Source of the DNA: Labia minor
Lineage: Eukaryota > Arthropoda > Insecta > Dermaptera > Spongiphoridae
Assembly: GCA_963082975.1 (NCBI GenBank)
Contig: OY720350.1
Span: 705,001 to 769,000, forward strand
DNA: 64,000 nt
Direction: 5' to 3'
The notes under the pieces are model-generated. The model was not told the DNA's origin, ran no database searches, and saw only the letters and a program-made list of their open reading frames with translations. Shown here piece by piece: positions 17,008-29,729 of this stretch. Positions within the stretch are counted from its first letter, which is position 1; every line of letters begins with the position of its first letter. Made by a program: the position numbers and the translations under genes.

Positions 17008-19860
17008 GAGAAAAAAAGAGTTACTAAAAAAATTCAACAAAACTTGTCTCAGAGCTATTGTGCTTTTGGGTTCACTTATTTTGCACATAATGTTTTTAAA
17101 AAAAAATAAATTATTTATATGTACATTTATATATATAAATATAATATATATATGTATATTTAACATGTTTATAAATACTTTTTTTTAATGAAATTTGTGA
17201 ATAAAATATTTTGTCAATATTTTAAGTAATAAATTAATTTAATTATATGATATTGTTTAATTAGTTCAACTCTTTCATTTTATTTGATTTTTTAATTAAT
17301 ATCACTAAGTATAATGTTTAAATATTTATTTATTATTATCAATTATGAAAAATACAAACAAATAGCGCTCAATTTGTAATTAAAATAGTAAATTATTTAT
17401 TATTTATCCATGGTTATTATATATTTATATATATAATAAAATATATTATATATATAAATATTAAATAATCATTTAATCATTTTTCTAAATGATTAAGTGA
17501 TAAATCTAGATTTGTCATTCAATTATATTTTTGTATTCAATCAATACATTTGTCTAAATTTATTATATATAAATATAAAATTTTATTTTTAAGTTTTTTG
17601 TAGATATAAATTATATATATATTATAGCTTTAACAATTTTTTTTTATTAAAAATAATATATATAAATATATATTATTTTTTACTTTTATAGATGCTTTTC
17701 TTTTAAATCGCCAAGAAATTAATGTCAAAAATATGAATTATTTAAAAAATTTTATCGAATTCAAGAATATTTATTTTTTTATAATGAAAAAAATAAAACA
17801 ACAATTGTGGTTCATATAACTTATAAAAATGTGATTTTTCTTTTATTTTGTTTATAAGACTCTGATATTTTTGTTTCTACTTATTTAGTTTTATTCTTAG
17901 TATTATAATATATAAAATCACAAATTTAAAATTGAAAAAGTTTTATATATTATATATATATATTAGTAAATATAAAAAAAAATATAAGATAGAAAAATGG
18001 CAATTTCATTTTGATATATCTCTATAAGTATATATAGATATATCAATAATAATACTTTATTTATTTATTTGGTTTATTTGAAATAAGCCATTAATTTCAT
18101 TCTTATAAGAAAAAAAAAATAAATTAATATTTATATATATAAATCAAAAAATATGTAAAAAAAAAAATTGAATGATATATTTTTTAATTTCTTATATTTT
18201 TAATTGCTTATATTATATAAATATATAATATATATATATAATTTTCATTCCACAGAACAAATATTATACATTTATTTACTTAATTAAATTACTTATTAAT
18301 TATATATATATATATATTTGTACAAAAATGAGATGTCATTATGTGTGAAATCTCAAGTGAAAACGAAATAACTTTCTTAAGCTGGAGACTCTAGTTTTCA
18401 TAAAGAAAAGAAGAAAAGAAATATTTTTTCATCAAATCCCATTCTTTTTCTTTTTCCTTAATCCTTACCCTCTCTCTTTGTTTCTGTTCTTTTTTTTTTT
18501 CATAAATCTCACCTTTCCCTCACATCATACACAATCTTTTTTTTTTAATCTCATTTCTCTCTCTCCTTTCCTCTCCTCTTTACGAATTATCTATATTGTT
18601 TTTAAAAATCTGTAGGTTACTTAAAAAGAAAAAAGAAAAAAAAACTATATATATATATATATAAAAATCACATCTAATGTAAAAAGAAAATACAAATTAT
18701 GGATTAAAAAAATATTATAAAAAGCTTTTTATTTTATCCAATATATCTTGTTCCTTAAATTATAAAGGAAATAATTCTTATTAATTTATCCCTGGTCTAA
18801 AATTGTTTTGTTTCATATTTGTTGAATTGCATTTTTGTCCTTTTTCATTACTTTTCATTTTCAATCAACAACCTATTCCCAAGTTTGATTTTTAATATTT
18901 AAATTGAAAATAAAAAAAAGTATTTTAAACTTGTGCACAGACTATCCGATGCATTTGGCATTAAAGCATCACTCAAAAGATACTCTTCTTTTTAGTCTAC
19001 AAAATGTTTTCCATTTTTCTTCTTCGATTCTTTTTGACTAAGCATGAATCCTAAGAGGATAATATGATGTACACTCTATCCCCTTTCATGACTCTTGTAA
19101 ATATTCCCACTCAAGTTTGTAATAACCTTTGATGAACATCTTAAACCCAAATTAAAGACTGATTAATTAGTCAATTTAAAAAAATATTTTACTTTTTAAG
19201 GATGAAATATATTTTTTTTTTTATTAAATTTCCTACATTTTATATATAAATTGCATTTGTTTTATAGGAAAATTTTTCGCATATTGAAAAAAACATTAAT
19301 TGGATTTGCTGGTTGATTCATTTTCTAGTTAGAGCTTTCATAGTGTGAGTTTATTTCCGAGGTGGATCTAAAAATCTATTCTCATTGGTCTCGGCCTGTG
19401 TGAGTTTGAATTATGGAGTTCAGTTTCACCGCTATCTATACTATGGAGACTTGGCCTTTCTCACTTTTTTGGTGCAGTGTTATTTCTTAGTTTTGTCAGT
19501 TGACCGTGGTTGTACTCTTCTGATCATAATTTCCATGAATTTTATTTAATTTTTCTTTCGAGAAATCGATTTTGAGTTTAATACTTTAATCACCATTTAA
19601 TCAACTCTCGTTATTGTCATAGACAAATTTAAATTTTCTCTCATTTCAGTTTACCCCCTCATTATCTTTACTCCCCTCCCATCTAGGACCCGCTCCCTTG
19701 CCCTCTCCTGTTAACGATCGGTCTAGCTAGGATTTGAACACCTTTCTTAATCCTTTTAACATTATCCGATTATCCTATTATTTTAAAACCTCTATTTATT
19801 TATTTTTTCGAATGTGTTTACTATTTTACTATCATAATTATTTATGTATATTTCTATTCT
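16761..19860. other. AT-rich spacer
   Basis: TA repeats (16968-17003 and others), A/T homopolymers and pyrimidine-rich patches (18420-18600). No protein gene, RNA gene or bounded mobile element could be supported here. Confidence 0.55.
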
Positions 19861-19864
19861 ATCC

Positions 19865-20050
19865 CTGTACTGGAACATCTAAGTGTGTTCGATTTTGGTT
19901 TCGTCGATTTAGTTCTGGTATTTTTGATATTATGATTTATGATGCACCTTACACAGGCAGGTCCGTCGTCGAAAATGTTGATAAAATCACAGAAATAATC
20001 CAAGTCAACCAGCATATTAATAGTTATAGCATCGCTCAGGACCCTAAATA
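19865..20050 (+). pseudogene. Mariner transposase N-terminal fragment
   Basis: Reads TSKCVRFWFRRFSSGIFDI, then DAPYTGRSVVENVDKITEII and INSYSIAQDPK, the paired helix-turn-helix DNA-binding region of a SETMAR-type mariner. A few residues are inserted in the linker. No catalytic domain follows: the sequence switches to unrelated AT-rich DNA after 20050. Confidence 0.75.
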
Positions 20051-20339
20051 ATACTCACTGGTGATTGTTTGGGCGGATTTCGGCCCGAAAATTTATTGTA
20101 TATATATATATTCAATGACGAGGAAAGATAAGTTTGACCATGAAAAAAAACGATTATGAGAAAACTGTTAACACTACCAAAATGACATTTCCCTGACATA
20201 AATTGTTTGTTTATATATTTAATATAGGTTTTATCTTTCAAAGAGACACCACGTAGGTTGTTGGTTAACTGAGTTAATATCACATACGGATGTAACATTT
20301 TCTTCAACATAAATGCTTCTACAATGGAAGTAATTAGAA

Positions 20340-20700
20340 TATTCGAAAGGAGCGAACTGGGCGAAGGACAAAGGAATGTCTCCTCTCCCTCTCCATGCCC
20401 TTGGTTTTGACTTCAGCGAGACTCCCGAGCGACTTCTTGTTCTTCCGTTCACCGCCTTGTCCGATACGCACGTGTTCCGATTCTCTCTCTACACTGACCT
20501 CGCCTTCCAATCCTCTACGATTTCTGATACACTCACCAACCTGACGCTTCGATCATTAGTCTATTTGTACATTTTTATTCGTTTAACATTCCCATCTTAT
20601 CCACTTCCTGTCCGATCTCTTTATTAATTGTCTTGTCTCCGTCTAACTGAATGTAATTACATTTCCCGTCCTATCCCCGTCCTTTCCGTATCATTATAAG
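20340..20700. other. GC-richer island of unknown nature
   Basis: About 300 bp with clearly higher GC than the surroundings, open in more than one frame on both strands (for example 20376-20627 plus). No recognised motif, splice pattern or terminal repeat. It could be an old transposon fragment or an exon of an unknown gene. Confidence 0.3.
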
Positions 20701-21515
20701 TATTTCACTCACTTCGTCTCTGGAATTGTAATATTTCCTTCTTTATTCCGTTGTCCGTGTTGAAATATTTAATATTCTTATTATTTGTTCATTTCATTGC
20801 CTGTTCAAAATTTTTGCATTTAGGGATTTTTACATGATTTCTTTCAAAATATTCTGCCACTACGGGCGGAGGAAAAGCTTTCGAAATCTTAAAGTAGTTT
20901 TTTATAAATAACTCCTTTATTATTAAGTTTAGGTAAAAATAAATATAAGGAAACTTTTAGTAAATTCGATTCCCTATAAATTTAATACGATAGTATGGTA
21001 ATTCTCATAAAAATCGGTATTTATTGAGAAAATCAATAAAATGTGCTTTGACACCTCTTTAAACTACCCTTACTTATGTTCCGATCTTGTCCAAAAACAA
21101 TCCAATCCCCGCCCATCATTCCCAAAAAAAAAACATCTAAATATCAAATTTCAAGACAATATCTCATTTTGTTTAGACGTAATCTCGGTAACGAGCCGGT
21201 TCAAAATTTTTTTTTTTTGCAGTTTTGGATTCAGAACCGTCTGAAAAGTGGAAATCTCGAAGAATCTCGGAGCAAAAATTGTCAAAATTTTCCGATCAAC
21301 GTATAAGCTATCCTTATTTCATGAGGAAAGCTAATATGATTTACTTATAGCTGGAAAAAAATATTTTCTTTCTAAAACTGTGAATACGAGTAAATAAAAT
21401 ACAAAATTAAATTTTTTGTCAGAGATTTTGTAAAATCAGTTTTTCATTTACAAAACTTTTTTAAATATTTAATATAAAAAAAAATCTTAATGAAAATTTG
21501 TCTTTGAGAGAGCCC

Positions 21516-21602
21516 GGGGGGGGGGGGGGGAACCCTGCCATAGGAAGGTGGAGCGGCTAGTCAAACCCCCCCCCCCCAGGATCAAATCCTGGTTGCGCCA
21601 CT
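21516..21602 (+). other. tRNA-like segment between G15 and C12 runs
   Basis: 15 G at 21516-21530 and 12 C at 21566-21577 flank the word GGTGGAGCGGCTAG, and the C run is followed by AGGATCAAATCCTGG-TTGCGCCA. The latter looks like a T arm (B-box-like GGATCAAATCC) plus acceptor end. No complete cloverleaf can be drawn, so it is at best a SINE or tRNA relic. Confidence 0.3.
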
Positions 21603-22189
21603 CGTTGAATATGAAGCAATTCATCTATAAACTTTGTCAGGCTTATAGAAAAGTTATTTTATTCTTTTTCGTCCATGAGAAAAACGTTATTTTATAATTT
21701 TTTTTTTCATATTTATATTATTTTATTCTTTTTAGTGCAATTTTAATTTGATAAATTTATTTAATATAACAAGAGAAATAGAAAAGATGAAGTTATACGA
21801 AAATTTGCAAATTGAATAAAACAAAAATAAAATATTAATCTTTTAAAATTGATTTTATGTATTTATGTTAAGTAAATGTTATTATTGAATAATAATTATT
21901 ATATTATATTTATAAATAAATAATTTTTATTAATATAAGATTTTATAAATGTACCAGCTGGTCAGAGCGCCTTCGGCGCTCTTCACAGCTGGACGGGGGC
22001 TCCGCCCCCTGTACCCCCGAGTGGTACATCGTATTTGGTTAAAAGTAGTAAAAGGTTTTCATCCATTTTGTTTCAATCATTATATTACATAAAACATTCA
22101 TTTCTTTTTGTGTTCTTATTTAAAATATATTTTAATTTAATCAGTAAATTAATTATATATATTATTATTGTATATGTTATATCTATCTA

Positions 22190-22612
22190 TTTATATAACT
22201 CAAAGATACTCGAAAGTTCTTGGCCACATTTCTCCAAATGTCCCTATCCTGAGCCCTTGTCCCATCTCTCTTACGTCCCTTCCTAAGCGTCCATGGTCTT
22301 GATTCCCTTTGATAATAATTTTGATGAGATAAGCCTCTTTACTGCATGATAACAGGCGTTTCCCGATTGATACCTCGATTTAAATTCTTCTCAAATATTA
22401 TTATCCTTCGTGATTACATTCAATTTTTCTACATATTCAAATTTTACATTTTGTATATTAAGATTTTGTATGTTAATACTGTTCCTCTTTGTCACTAAAT
22501 ATTTTTTCTTATCACTATTAATTTCAAACCTCCATTAATTTTTCCTCGCTATCTGTAATTGCAATTGCCGAATCTCTTATAATATTTAAGACGTCTGCTT
22601 AGCCTAACTTTT
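22190..22612 (-). pseudogene. LINE RT fragment inside Helitron F
   Basis: The minus strand matches the LINE piece of the other Helitron copies, from the decayed YADD-type box (LG-stop-ADVLNII near 22600) to the RAQDRDTW-type tail near 22230, with an internal deletion around 22290. It is broken by stops. Confidence 0.65.
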
Positions 22613-22629
22613 CAATTTTTTTGTTTAAT

Positions 22630-22768
22630 TGCATTTCGAGTGATTTTTTCCCAATTTGTGTAATCACATACTCACAACATGCAACATATAATTGGTCGTG
22701 GGAAAAACATGGGGATTGCAAATGAACTCCGCAGCACTTCAGTGTCTGGCCCTGAGCTTTGTTGATAC
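22630..22768 (-). pseudogene. Helitron Pif1-like helicase fragment
   Basis: On the minus strand, 22766-22671 reads INKAQGQTLKCCGV, then HLQSPCFSHDQLYVAC. This is the C-terminal motif block of the RepHel helicase (usually INKAQGQTL and HGQLYVACSRV); here the SRV is replaced by CEY. The frame breaks on both sides. It is direct evidence that this repeat lineage belongs to Helitrons and lies where the RepHel C-terminus should be, just inside the 3' terminal region. Confidence 0.88.
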
Positions 22769-22836
22769 TATGTTTGTTTCATTAGAACCTTTACCTCCAC
22801 AAAACATACCCACATTGCACTTTTATAATATATATA

Positions 22837-22990
22837 TACCGGGACCCTGAGCCTTGGCTCGGTACTTAAGTTAAAAAAATGATTCATTATTATTGGATTT
22901 GGCTGGTAATATTAATACCTGAGATCTTTAATTATTTATTACAATTATTAAATGTTACACATTTACATCAATCTGATTAAAATGAATGAA
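22837..22990. repeat. Hairpin repeat, copy 1
   Basis: Begins TACCGGGACCCTGAGCC, forms a stem with GGCTCGGTA, then TTAAGTTAAAAAAATGATTC and TTTGGCTGGTAATATTAATA. Three sister copies lie at 30310, 30553 and 30742. Class unknown. Confidence 0.75.
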
Positions 22991-23119
22991 CTTGTGCTCC
23001 TCAATAATACATAAATATATAATAAATATATATATTTTTTTTTCTATAGTGTTTTTTTGAAAAACTGTTTAGCGCCCCAAGTGGTTATAAGACAAACAAT
23101 TTTAGCTAGTATAATAAGA

Positions 23120-24019
23120 TTAATCCAAGTAATATCGTCTATTTCTATTCGACACTATTTTCACTCCTTATCGTAGCGGCCCAGTCGATGATGTTGTATG
23201 GATCGTTAATTAACCATTAACCATTCACCGAATTGCCATTCAAATAATAACATACAAACAGAAAAGTAGGCGTGGTGATATAAAATATATACCTGTGACA
23301 CCGAACTATCACTCGACGCTTTAACCAATTTATACAATTTATTTTTATATACTTTAAAAATTTTACAATTTTTAATTTAATCAGTAAATTAATTATATAT
23401 TATTATTATTATTTGTGTTTCCGGCATTTTGAAAATCGTATGATTCCTTTTTGATTTTTTTTTCATCAGCTTCGGGGTCACCACTTGTTAATTTTTAATT
23501 AATAACAACAAAGATAATTTATTTATTCTTACACTTTTTATTTAAGCCAAAGCTTTGTACATGTTAGTTTATAATAATGTTTACTAATACATCTCATTAA
23601 TCAACAATTAACAATCTAATTAATTATATCAAAAAATATAAACAACTTAATATTTATGATAAAAATAAAATTGCCTTAAAATCTAAAATTTACAATTATT
23701 ATAATTCATAATTATTTATTTTCTAATGAATTATTATTAATGTTATTATTTTATTAATTTAAAAATTAAATTATTTTTAATACACTGCTCAATGTCGCCA
23801 AATTCAAAATCAGTGTAATTGCACTACAGTTGTAATTGCATATATATATAATTGGCCTTTTTATAAAAATATATTAAGATCATATAAATTCGAATTTGTC
23901 ATCCAAAGAATATCTATATATATATTTGTTTTTATTTATAATACACGAAAACATTCAAAATTATATGAATAAATAATTTTAATTTTGATCTCATAATTGG
24001 ATTTTCATTTTCAAGTAAG
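23120..24019. other. AT-rich spacer with repeat debris
   Basis: The segment 23283-23325 (ACCTGTGACACCGAACTATC) resembles the second hairpin of the TACCGGG repeat. The rest shows no supported feature. Confidence 0.4.
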
Positions 24020-24330
24020 TAAGATGGCTCGAATAGAGATAGATAGATAGATATAACATTTACAATAATAATGTTACGGATTCGTTCTATAATAAATTGA
24101 TGATGTCATTTAATTCTCCTTGTATATATCGAATCGAATATAAAGATAAAAATCTTCAAAACGTTGTGTGAAACAATTTCAAATAATTTAAATGTATATC
24201 TATTAATGAAATTAAAAAATCAAATATATGAATATAATATAAATATAATATAATATAATATATTTTAAATAAGAACCCAAAAACAAATAAATGTTTTATC
24301 TAATATATACTAATTGAATATTTAGTATAT
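24020..24330 (+). mobile_element. Helitron 3'-region relic
   Basis: Words shared with the 3' part of the Helitron copies at 44720-44840: ATAGATAGATATAACAT, then TTTTAAATAAGAAC-CAAAAA and AATGTTTTATCTAATATA, in the same order on the plus strand. The terminal stem-loop and CTAG are missing. Confidence 0.5.
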
Positions 24331-24489
24331 AATATTTTATAATAATTACCGGAGTATAATAAATTGATAACGTCATTTAATTCTCCTATATATCGAATCG
24401 AATATAAAGATAAATCTTCTACTAAACATTGTGTAAAAAAAATCAAATATGAATATAATATAAATATTTTTAATTTTATTTTAAGAATA

Positions 24490-24735
24490 GATATGTATAT
24501 ATCTCACAGGCGGTGGTTGTGACGTCATCCATATATTATAAATTTAAATTAAGAAGAACTAATAAAGATGTAGTTTTCCAGAGATGTGATCAATAAAACT
24601 CAATTTTTCTTTATAAATACTATCTCTGGTGTGAATTTCAAAAAAATCGTTAGAGCGGTTTTTGAGAACAATGAAACAAACAAACAATTTTTACTCGTAT
24701 AAGAAGATAAGAAAGATAAGATAAGATAAGATATA
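24490..24735 (-). mobile_element. Helitron-like 5' segment
   Basis: Nearly the same as 31620-31828: GACGTCATCC..., GAGATGTGATCAATAAAACT, AATCGTTAGAGCGGTTTTTG. By analogy it is the 5' part of a minus-strand Helitron-like repeat. It ends in (GATAA)n at 24706-24735. Confidence 0.5.
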
Positions 24736-25672
24736 GGATATTGTATTAATATTGTCTTCATAAAAAAGGTTATTGTTTTGTTTCATTTCTCTCGGAGACA
24801 TATATAAAAAAAGGATCTTTTCTATATGTTATTCGAGGGGAAAAGTCCCCTACTTCATTGGCGCTACAACTGATTAATAAGAATTCATCATTAATGTTAA
24901 TGCTATAAACTATATATATATTTTTAATTACTTTCAAAATAAAAATCTATCCTGAAATCAACATTTGTGCTTCAGAATCCGCTGAAAAAAAATTAATCGG
25001 AGCAATACAAAAGGAGTTAGTTACTTGCAAATAGAATAAAACATAAAAATGATTATAATTAAGTAAATGTTATTATTGAAGTAATATTCTTAAAAATAAA
25101 ATATATTTATTATAATTATTATACTAACTAAAAATTTATCTTTTTATGTTATAAATTATTTTGAATTTCTTTCAAAATGAAAACCAACTCAATATTTATC
25201 CATCAGATGGAGTGAATGAAAATTCAAATATTAAATCAAATTATCAATAATTACATTAAAATTAATAAATTATAATTCAAATATATTTCTTGCATACCTT
25301 CTAGGGAACCATTGAAATATCTATAAAAATTTTCAAAATTCTATTTCAATATTAAGTTGATGAAAAATCGATTTCAATTTGTCAAAAGAGCGAACAGACA
25401 TAGGGACAGACACATGTCAAGTGAATTTGATAAAACGTTATAATATAATAATGAAATACAAAGAAACAGAATATAATTTTTAAAAGTTTATTTATAGGAT
25501 ATATAAATAATATTCTTTTTTTATCAACATCAATAGAATCCATATAAATAATATAAATTAATAATAAATGTATTAAATTCATTACTATTGCTATTTTATT
25601 TCCCTTAAAATATTAATATAGTATGATAATAGTATTATACTCGTATATATACTTAAATACATTATAGATAGA

Positions 25673-25985
25673 CTAGGTGCTTAGACCGCCTTCGACGCTC
25701 ATAACACATAGGCAGGGAACTCTGTCCCCTGTACCCCCGAAGTGATACATAGTATTTGAATAAAAGTCTGGATGTCAAAGGTTTTCATCCATTTTCTCAA
25801 ACAGTATATTTTATAAAACATTCTTTTTTTTTTTGTTAATTGTCTTATTTAAAATATATTTTAATTTAATCTATAAATTAATTATATATTATTATTGTAT
25901 CTATCTATCTATGTGCCTCAACGGATCAAGAAAGATCTTGGCCGAGGTAACCCAATTTCTCCAACATTTCCATGAATCATGCATT
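25673..25985 (-). mobile_element. Helitron 3' end relic
   Basis: Starts with the complement of CTAG at 25673 next to host A, then the decayed stem-loop (gaccgccttcgacgctc) and the family block ...GTACCCCCGAAGTGATACAT and TTTTCATCCATTTTCTC. The first part of the LINE tail follows to about 25985, where another LINE fragment takes over. Confidence 0.7.
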
Positions 25986-26113
25986 TTGTTAACCGAAAAA
26001 AATATTTTTAGCGTGATGATGTCTGTCAGACTGTGTTTCCGTATAGAGTTTTGTTTTTTTGAACAACCCCATAGTTGTAGTCCATGCGTCCACACTGGTC
26101 TTAGCACTTGCAT
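25985..26113 (-). pseudogene. Jockey-type LINE RT fragment
   Basis: The minus strand reads LRPVWTHGLQLWGCSKKQNS. This resembles the LRPxWTYGIQLWG block downstream of the RT domain in Jockey-type LINEs. Only about 35 codons remain, fused to the Helitron relic on its left. Confidence 0.6.
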
Positions 26114-26280
26114 GTAAATTAATTATTTCATTTAGACATGATCTGAGTATTTAATAGAAATTCCAATTTTATCACTTGATCTAATTTACCAAAAATATTT
26201 GGAATTTGTCTTATAAAATACAAAAGTTGAATATGGAAATTATTTTTTTAATTTATTTTTACCTAATAAAAAACAGATTT

Positions 26281-26304
26281 AAAAAAAATAAAAAATTTTC
26301 CTAT
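26281..26304 (-). terminator. Pol III terminator of tRNA-Trp
   Basis: On the minus strand the tRNA is followed after about 9 nt by a run of five T (26295-26291), then more T, the usual RNA polymerase III stop. Confidence 0.8.
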
Positions 26305-26376
26305 TGACCCCGACGTGATTTGAACACGCAACCTTCTGATCTGGAGTCAGACGCGCTACCGTTGCGCCACGGAGTC
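26305..26376 (-). tRNA. tRNA-Trp: tRNA-Trp (CCA)
   Basis: 72 nt on the minus strand. The acceptor stem GACTCCG pairs with CGGGGTC (one G-T pair); discriminator A. The D arm holds the A box TGGCGCAACGG. The anticodon stem TCTGA/TCAGA encloses loop CTCCAGA with anticodon CCA. The T arm contains GTTCAAATC. There is no intron and no mismatch in any stem, so it looks functional. It stands alone in repeat-rich spacer. Confidence 0.97.
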
Positions 26377-26399
26377 CTTATTAACTTTAAACTCTTATT

Positions 26400-28330
26400 A
26401 AATCCTTATCAACTAATCTTAATTAATTATTCTTTTAAGAATTTTAAAATTTGTATTATTGATTTATATTAATTGAAAAATAAATAATTAATTGATGGTA
26501 GTTTGAAGAATATTTTCAAAAAATTTCATTTTTATATGATTCTTACAATTAATATTCTAGTTTATTCGTTTGAAAATAAATTAGTTATGAAAATCTTTAA
26601 TAGATGGTGATTCATGTCTATATATGATTTATTAATTCTAATTATATCTCCAAAAGATGTTATATATGATAGATTTCAAATTTTTTCATATTTATGTAAT
26701 ATAACCATTTAATATAAAAATAATTCTTTATTTACATAATTTTTGTCACAATTGTTTAAACCATTAAGAGATGATAAATAATAGGGAAAAAATATTTTTT
26801 CCCTATAATTAATTATACATATATACATATTATTTGAAAATGATAATCGGTTTAATTACAGATATATGTATAATTTTATATATAAAGAAACCATTAAAAT
26901 AAATATTAATTATCTTATGAATATAGTTTATTTTTCAAATTTCAATCATTCATTAAATATTTATATTTAAGTTTAAAAGACTGCAAAATATATATTGATA
27001 TTTTAGACACCACTACTCCTCTCCTGTAGGTATACATAAAGTAATATAATATTATATGAATTTTTTGAAAACCTTCAATTTCTTTTTGTTTTCTTTAATT
27101 TTTTTTTATTTTATTCACAATATTAATGATATAATAATAATAATAATAGAATACAATAAATACTTCTGAAGACTCATTTTATTAGAATTTAATGGATGAT
27201 AATGAGGAAATCTCGAGAAAGAGAATATAAATTTGTAAAGTATTATAGTTTTTTTTCTTTTGAATAATATTGAGTGACCATAGAAACTTATTTATCCATG
27301 TATATCTAAACCACACATTCCTCCTCTTTTTTTCTACACTTAAGACAAAATGGCTTTCCCGATCAAGTTAAATCATTTATAAACTGACTCTCTTTTATAA
27401 AATTAATCATATCAGATTAATTAATCAAATTTTGTTAAAATATAAGAAAGCCAATAAATAAATTAGTTTAAAAAAAAATATTTAAAAATGTTTAATTTAA
27501 TTGATAGATAACGTCTTGCAGATGTTTATTAATTTCTAAATTTATTTTATATTTATTGAATGAAAATTTATATAATGATATAAACTTAAAAAGATATTGA
27601 CAAAGACAAATATCTTATATCTTATATATATCGAATAATATATTTATTAATTAATATTAATTATAAAAGTTGGATTATTGATTATGATTTGTTATTGTAT
27701 AAATGAAATTTGTATTAGAGAATATTTTATTTTACTATTTGCATTTTTTTCCTATTTAAAGCGTATAAATATACTTATTAATTACATTAATACTGTTGAA
27801 CAGTTGTGCATTTTGGTTAGCATCTTCAATCAATTTGAATTTCCGTAAGAAAAAGATAGAGAGGAAAAAGGGTCAATGACTTGATGACTTGTTTCTTCTT
27901 TTATAAACATCACCATATCATAATCAATCGTTTGTTAGTTTTTTTACAATATTGATGTTATTTATTTTTTATTTTACTTATTAAAATTATTATACAATTA
28001 CAAATAGACAAATATAATATCTTAATATATATTTACTAATATATAAATGAATTAATATAATTAAAACAAAACAAAAGAATAGAAAAACACTTTAAATATA
28101 ATAATTAAAACTTGCTAGTAACAATTCCATCTCTGAAAATGGCTTATATAATTTTTAATTTATGTATTAGATGATTTTTTAGATAAAAAATCAATATATA
28201 AATTAATAATGAATATCAATAGATATCAAAAAATTAAAACATAGCAGCATTATATTATGTTAGAATCAAGGTGCCATTGCAATTAATCTAATTTTGATGT
28301 TAACCTTAAGAAGATGATATGGGTATTTTA
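26400..28330. other. AT-rich spacer
   Basis: No gene, terminal repeat or RNA gene could be supported. A/T homopolymers, a short (TAA)n near 27130 and TA repeats only. Confidence 0.55.
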
Positions 28331-28340
28331 TATTGAAGGA

Positions 28341-28341
28341 T

Positions 28342-28378
<37 letters not shown>

Positions 28379-28379
28379 G
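28341..28379. repeat. (CA)n / (TA)n microsatellite
   Basis: CA dinucleotide run followed directly by TA repeats. Confidence 0.95.
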
Positions 28380-28699
28380 ATGTGTTCCCTGAACCAATAA
28401 AGGCAATATCATTTTATTTAGAATTTATATTTTTTTTAAAATTTGAGATGCAGGAGTTCCTCTCTCTCTTGTATTTTTTTTATGAAAATAAAAAAAAGCC
28501 TGATTATAAATTAACTAATACTTCAAATTAATTTGAAATGTAAATTTAACCCCCTTTGCACAAAATAATTTATTTTATATACATTTTTCTTTCTCCTCAT
28601 CTTGCTTTTTCATGTCCTCTTCTTCCTTCTCCTTCTCTCCCTCATTTTTTCCCTCACTCCCTCTCTTACAATCTCCGTCATTTTCTCCTACTCCTACTT

Positions 28700-28797
28700 T
28701 TTATTATATTTCTTCTTCTTCTTCTTCTTCTTCTTCTTCTATTTCTTCTTCATCATCACAGTCAGTCACTCGCCAAGATTCGACTCGGATCGACATT

Positions 28798-28831
<34 letters not shown>

Positions 28832-28832
28832 G
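28700..28832. repeat. (TTC)n and (AAC)n microsatellites
   Basis: (TTC)n at about 28709-28742 and (AAC)n at about 28798-28831. They create long Ser-, Phe-, Leu- or Asn-rich open frames that are not credible proteins. Confidence 0.95.
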
Positions 28833-28914
28833 AAGAGAACGAGAGAAAAATTTTACTAAACTAGAAGAATAACAAGACATCAATGGACAACGATACAACA
28901 TCTCTTTCATTCAG
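28756..28914 (+). promoter_or_regulatory. Possible core promoter and first exon
   Basis: A TCAGT word (arthropod initiator consensus) lies at about 28760, followed by a GGATCGAC-type word about 25-30 nt downstream, where a DPE would lie. Downstream is an ATG at 28883 (MDNDTTSLSFR) and a strong donor CAG/GTACCA at 28914/28915. If spliced to the acceptor at 56470-56471, this frame would run into the P450 start exon. This is inference; short words of this kind also arise by chance. Confidence 0.3.
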
Positions 28915-29729
28915 GTACCAAACAAAAACACTATTTTAATTTATTTTTAAATTAATTTAAAAATTAAAATTAATATAAAAAACCGGTAAAATATCTTATT
29001 CATTTCCATTACTATTAATTTAAATTATTTGAAAATGTCTAATTTAAATATTTATATAGAATATAAATTGTAAATAACATTTTGTGCTATTAGAAAAAGA
29101 TTGTACATAATATTATTGTATATAATAAGAATATAATATATATATATATAATAGACATTTGAAAATAATTTTTTATATAAAATTTCACTTTCTTAATATT
29201 TTGTGTTACTTATTAAAATAAATTATTTATTAATAATAATTTGTAATCTCTAAACTCAAATATATACGAAAGCTATCCTTTTCACTTCACTCTACATCTC
29301 ATTCATCTACACCCATTAAAAACTTACAGTAATATTGACATGAAAAAATTGGATTAAATTAAAAAAGATTTATTTTATTATTATTTTTCAAAAGTTTCCA
29401 ATAAATTAATCGATTATATTCTGTTGTAATTAATAATTATTAAATATATTTATTTATTTATTACAATATATATATATATACAACTAGCTGCTCCGAGCGC
29501 CTTCGGCGCTCTCCACACCTAGACAGGGGCTCCGCCCCCTGTACCCCCGAGTGGTACATAGTATTTTGTGGTTGAAAGTAGTAAAAGGTTTTCATCCATT
29601 TTGTTTCACTCAGTATATCACATAAAACATTCATTTCTTTTTGTGTTCTTATTTAAAATATATTTTAATTTAATCAGTAAATTAATTATATATTATTATT
29701 ATTGTTATATCTATCTATCTTTGTGACTC

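Larger units (their letters stand above)
21954..23119 (-). mobile_element. Helitron copy F (decayed, minus strand)
   Basis: The 3' end (low coordinate) has the family stem-loop: complement of GAGCGCC-GAA-GGCGCTC, then a decayed CTGG in place of CTAG, next to host A at 21953. Inside come the LINE RT fragment and, further in, a Pif1-helicase motif. A possible 5' end, TCTTATTATACTAGC, is read leftwards from 23119 with host T at 23120. A hairpin repeat is embedded at 22837-22990. The pairing of this 5' end with this 3' end is an inference. Confidence 0.65.

Noticed and set aside
28556..28910. Overlapping Ser-, Leu-, Phe-, Asn- and Glu-rich open frames on both strands
   Set aside because: Produced by TTC and AAC microsatellites; no conserved motif.
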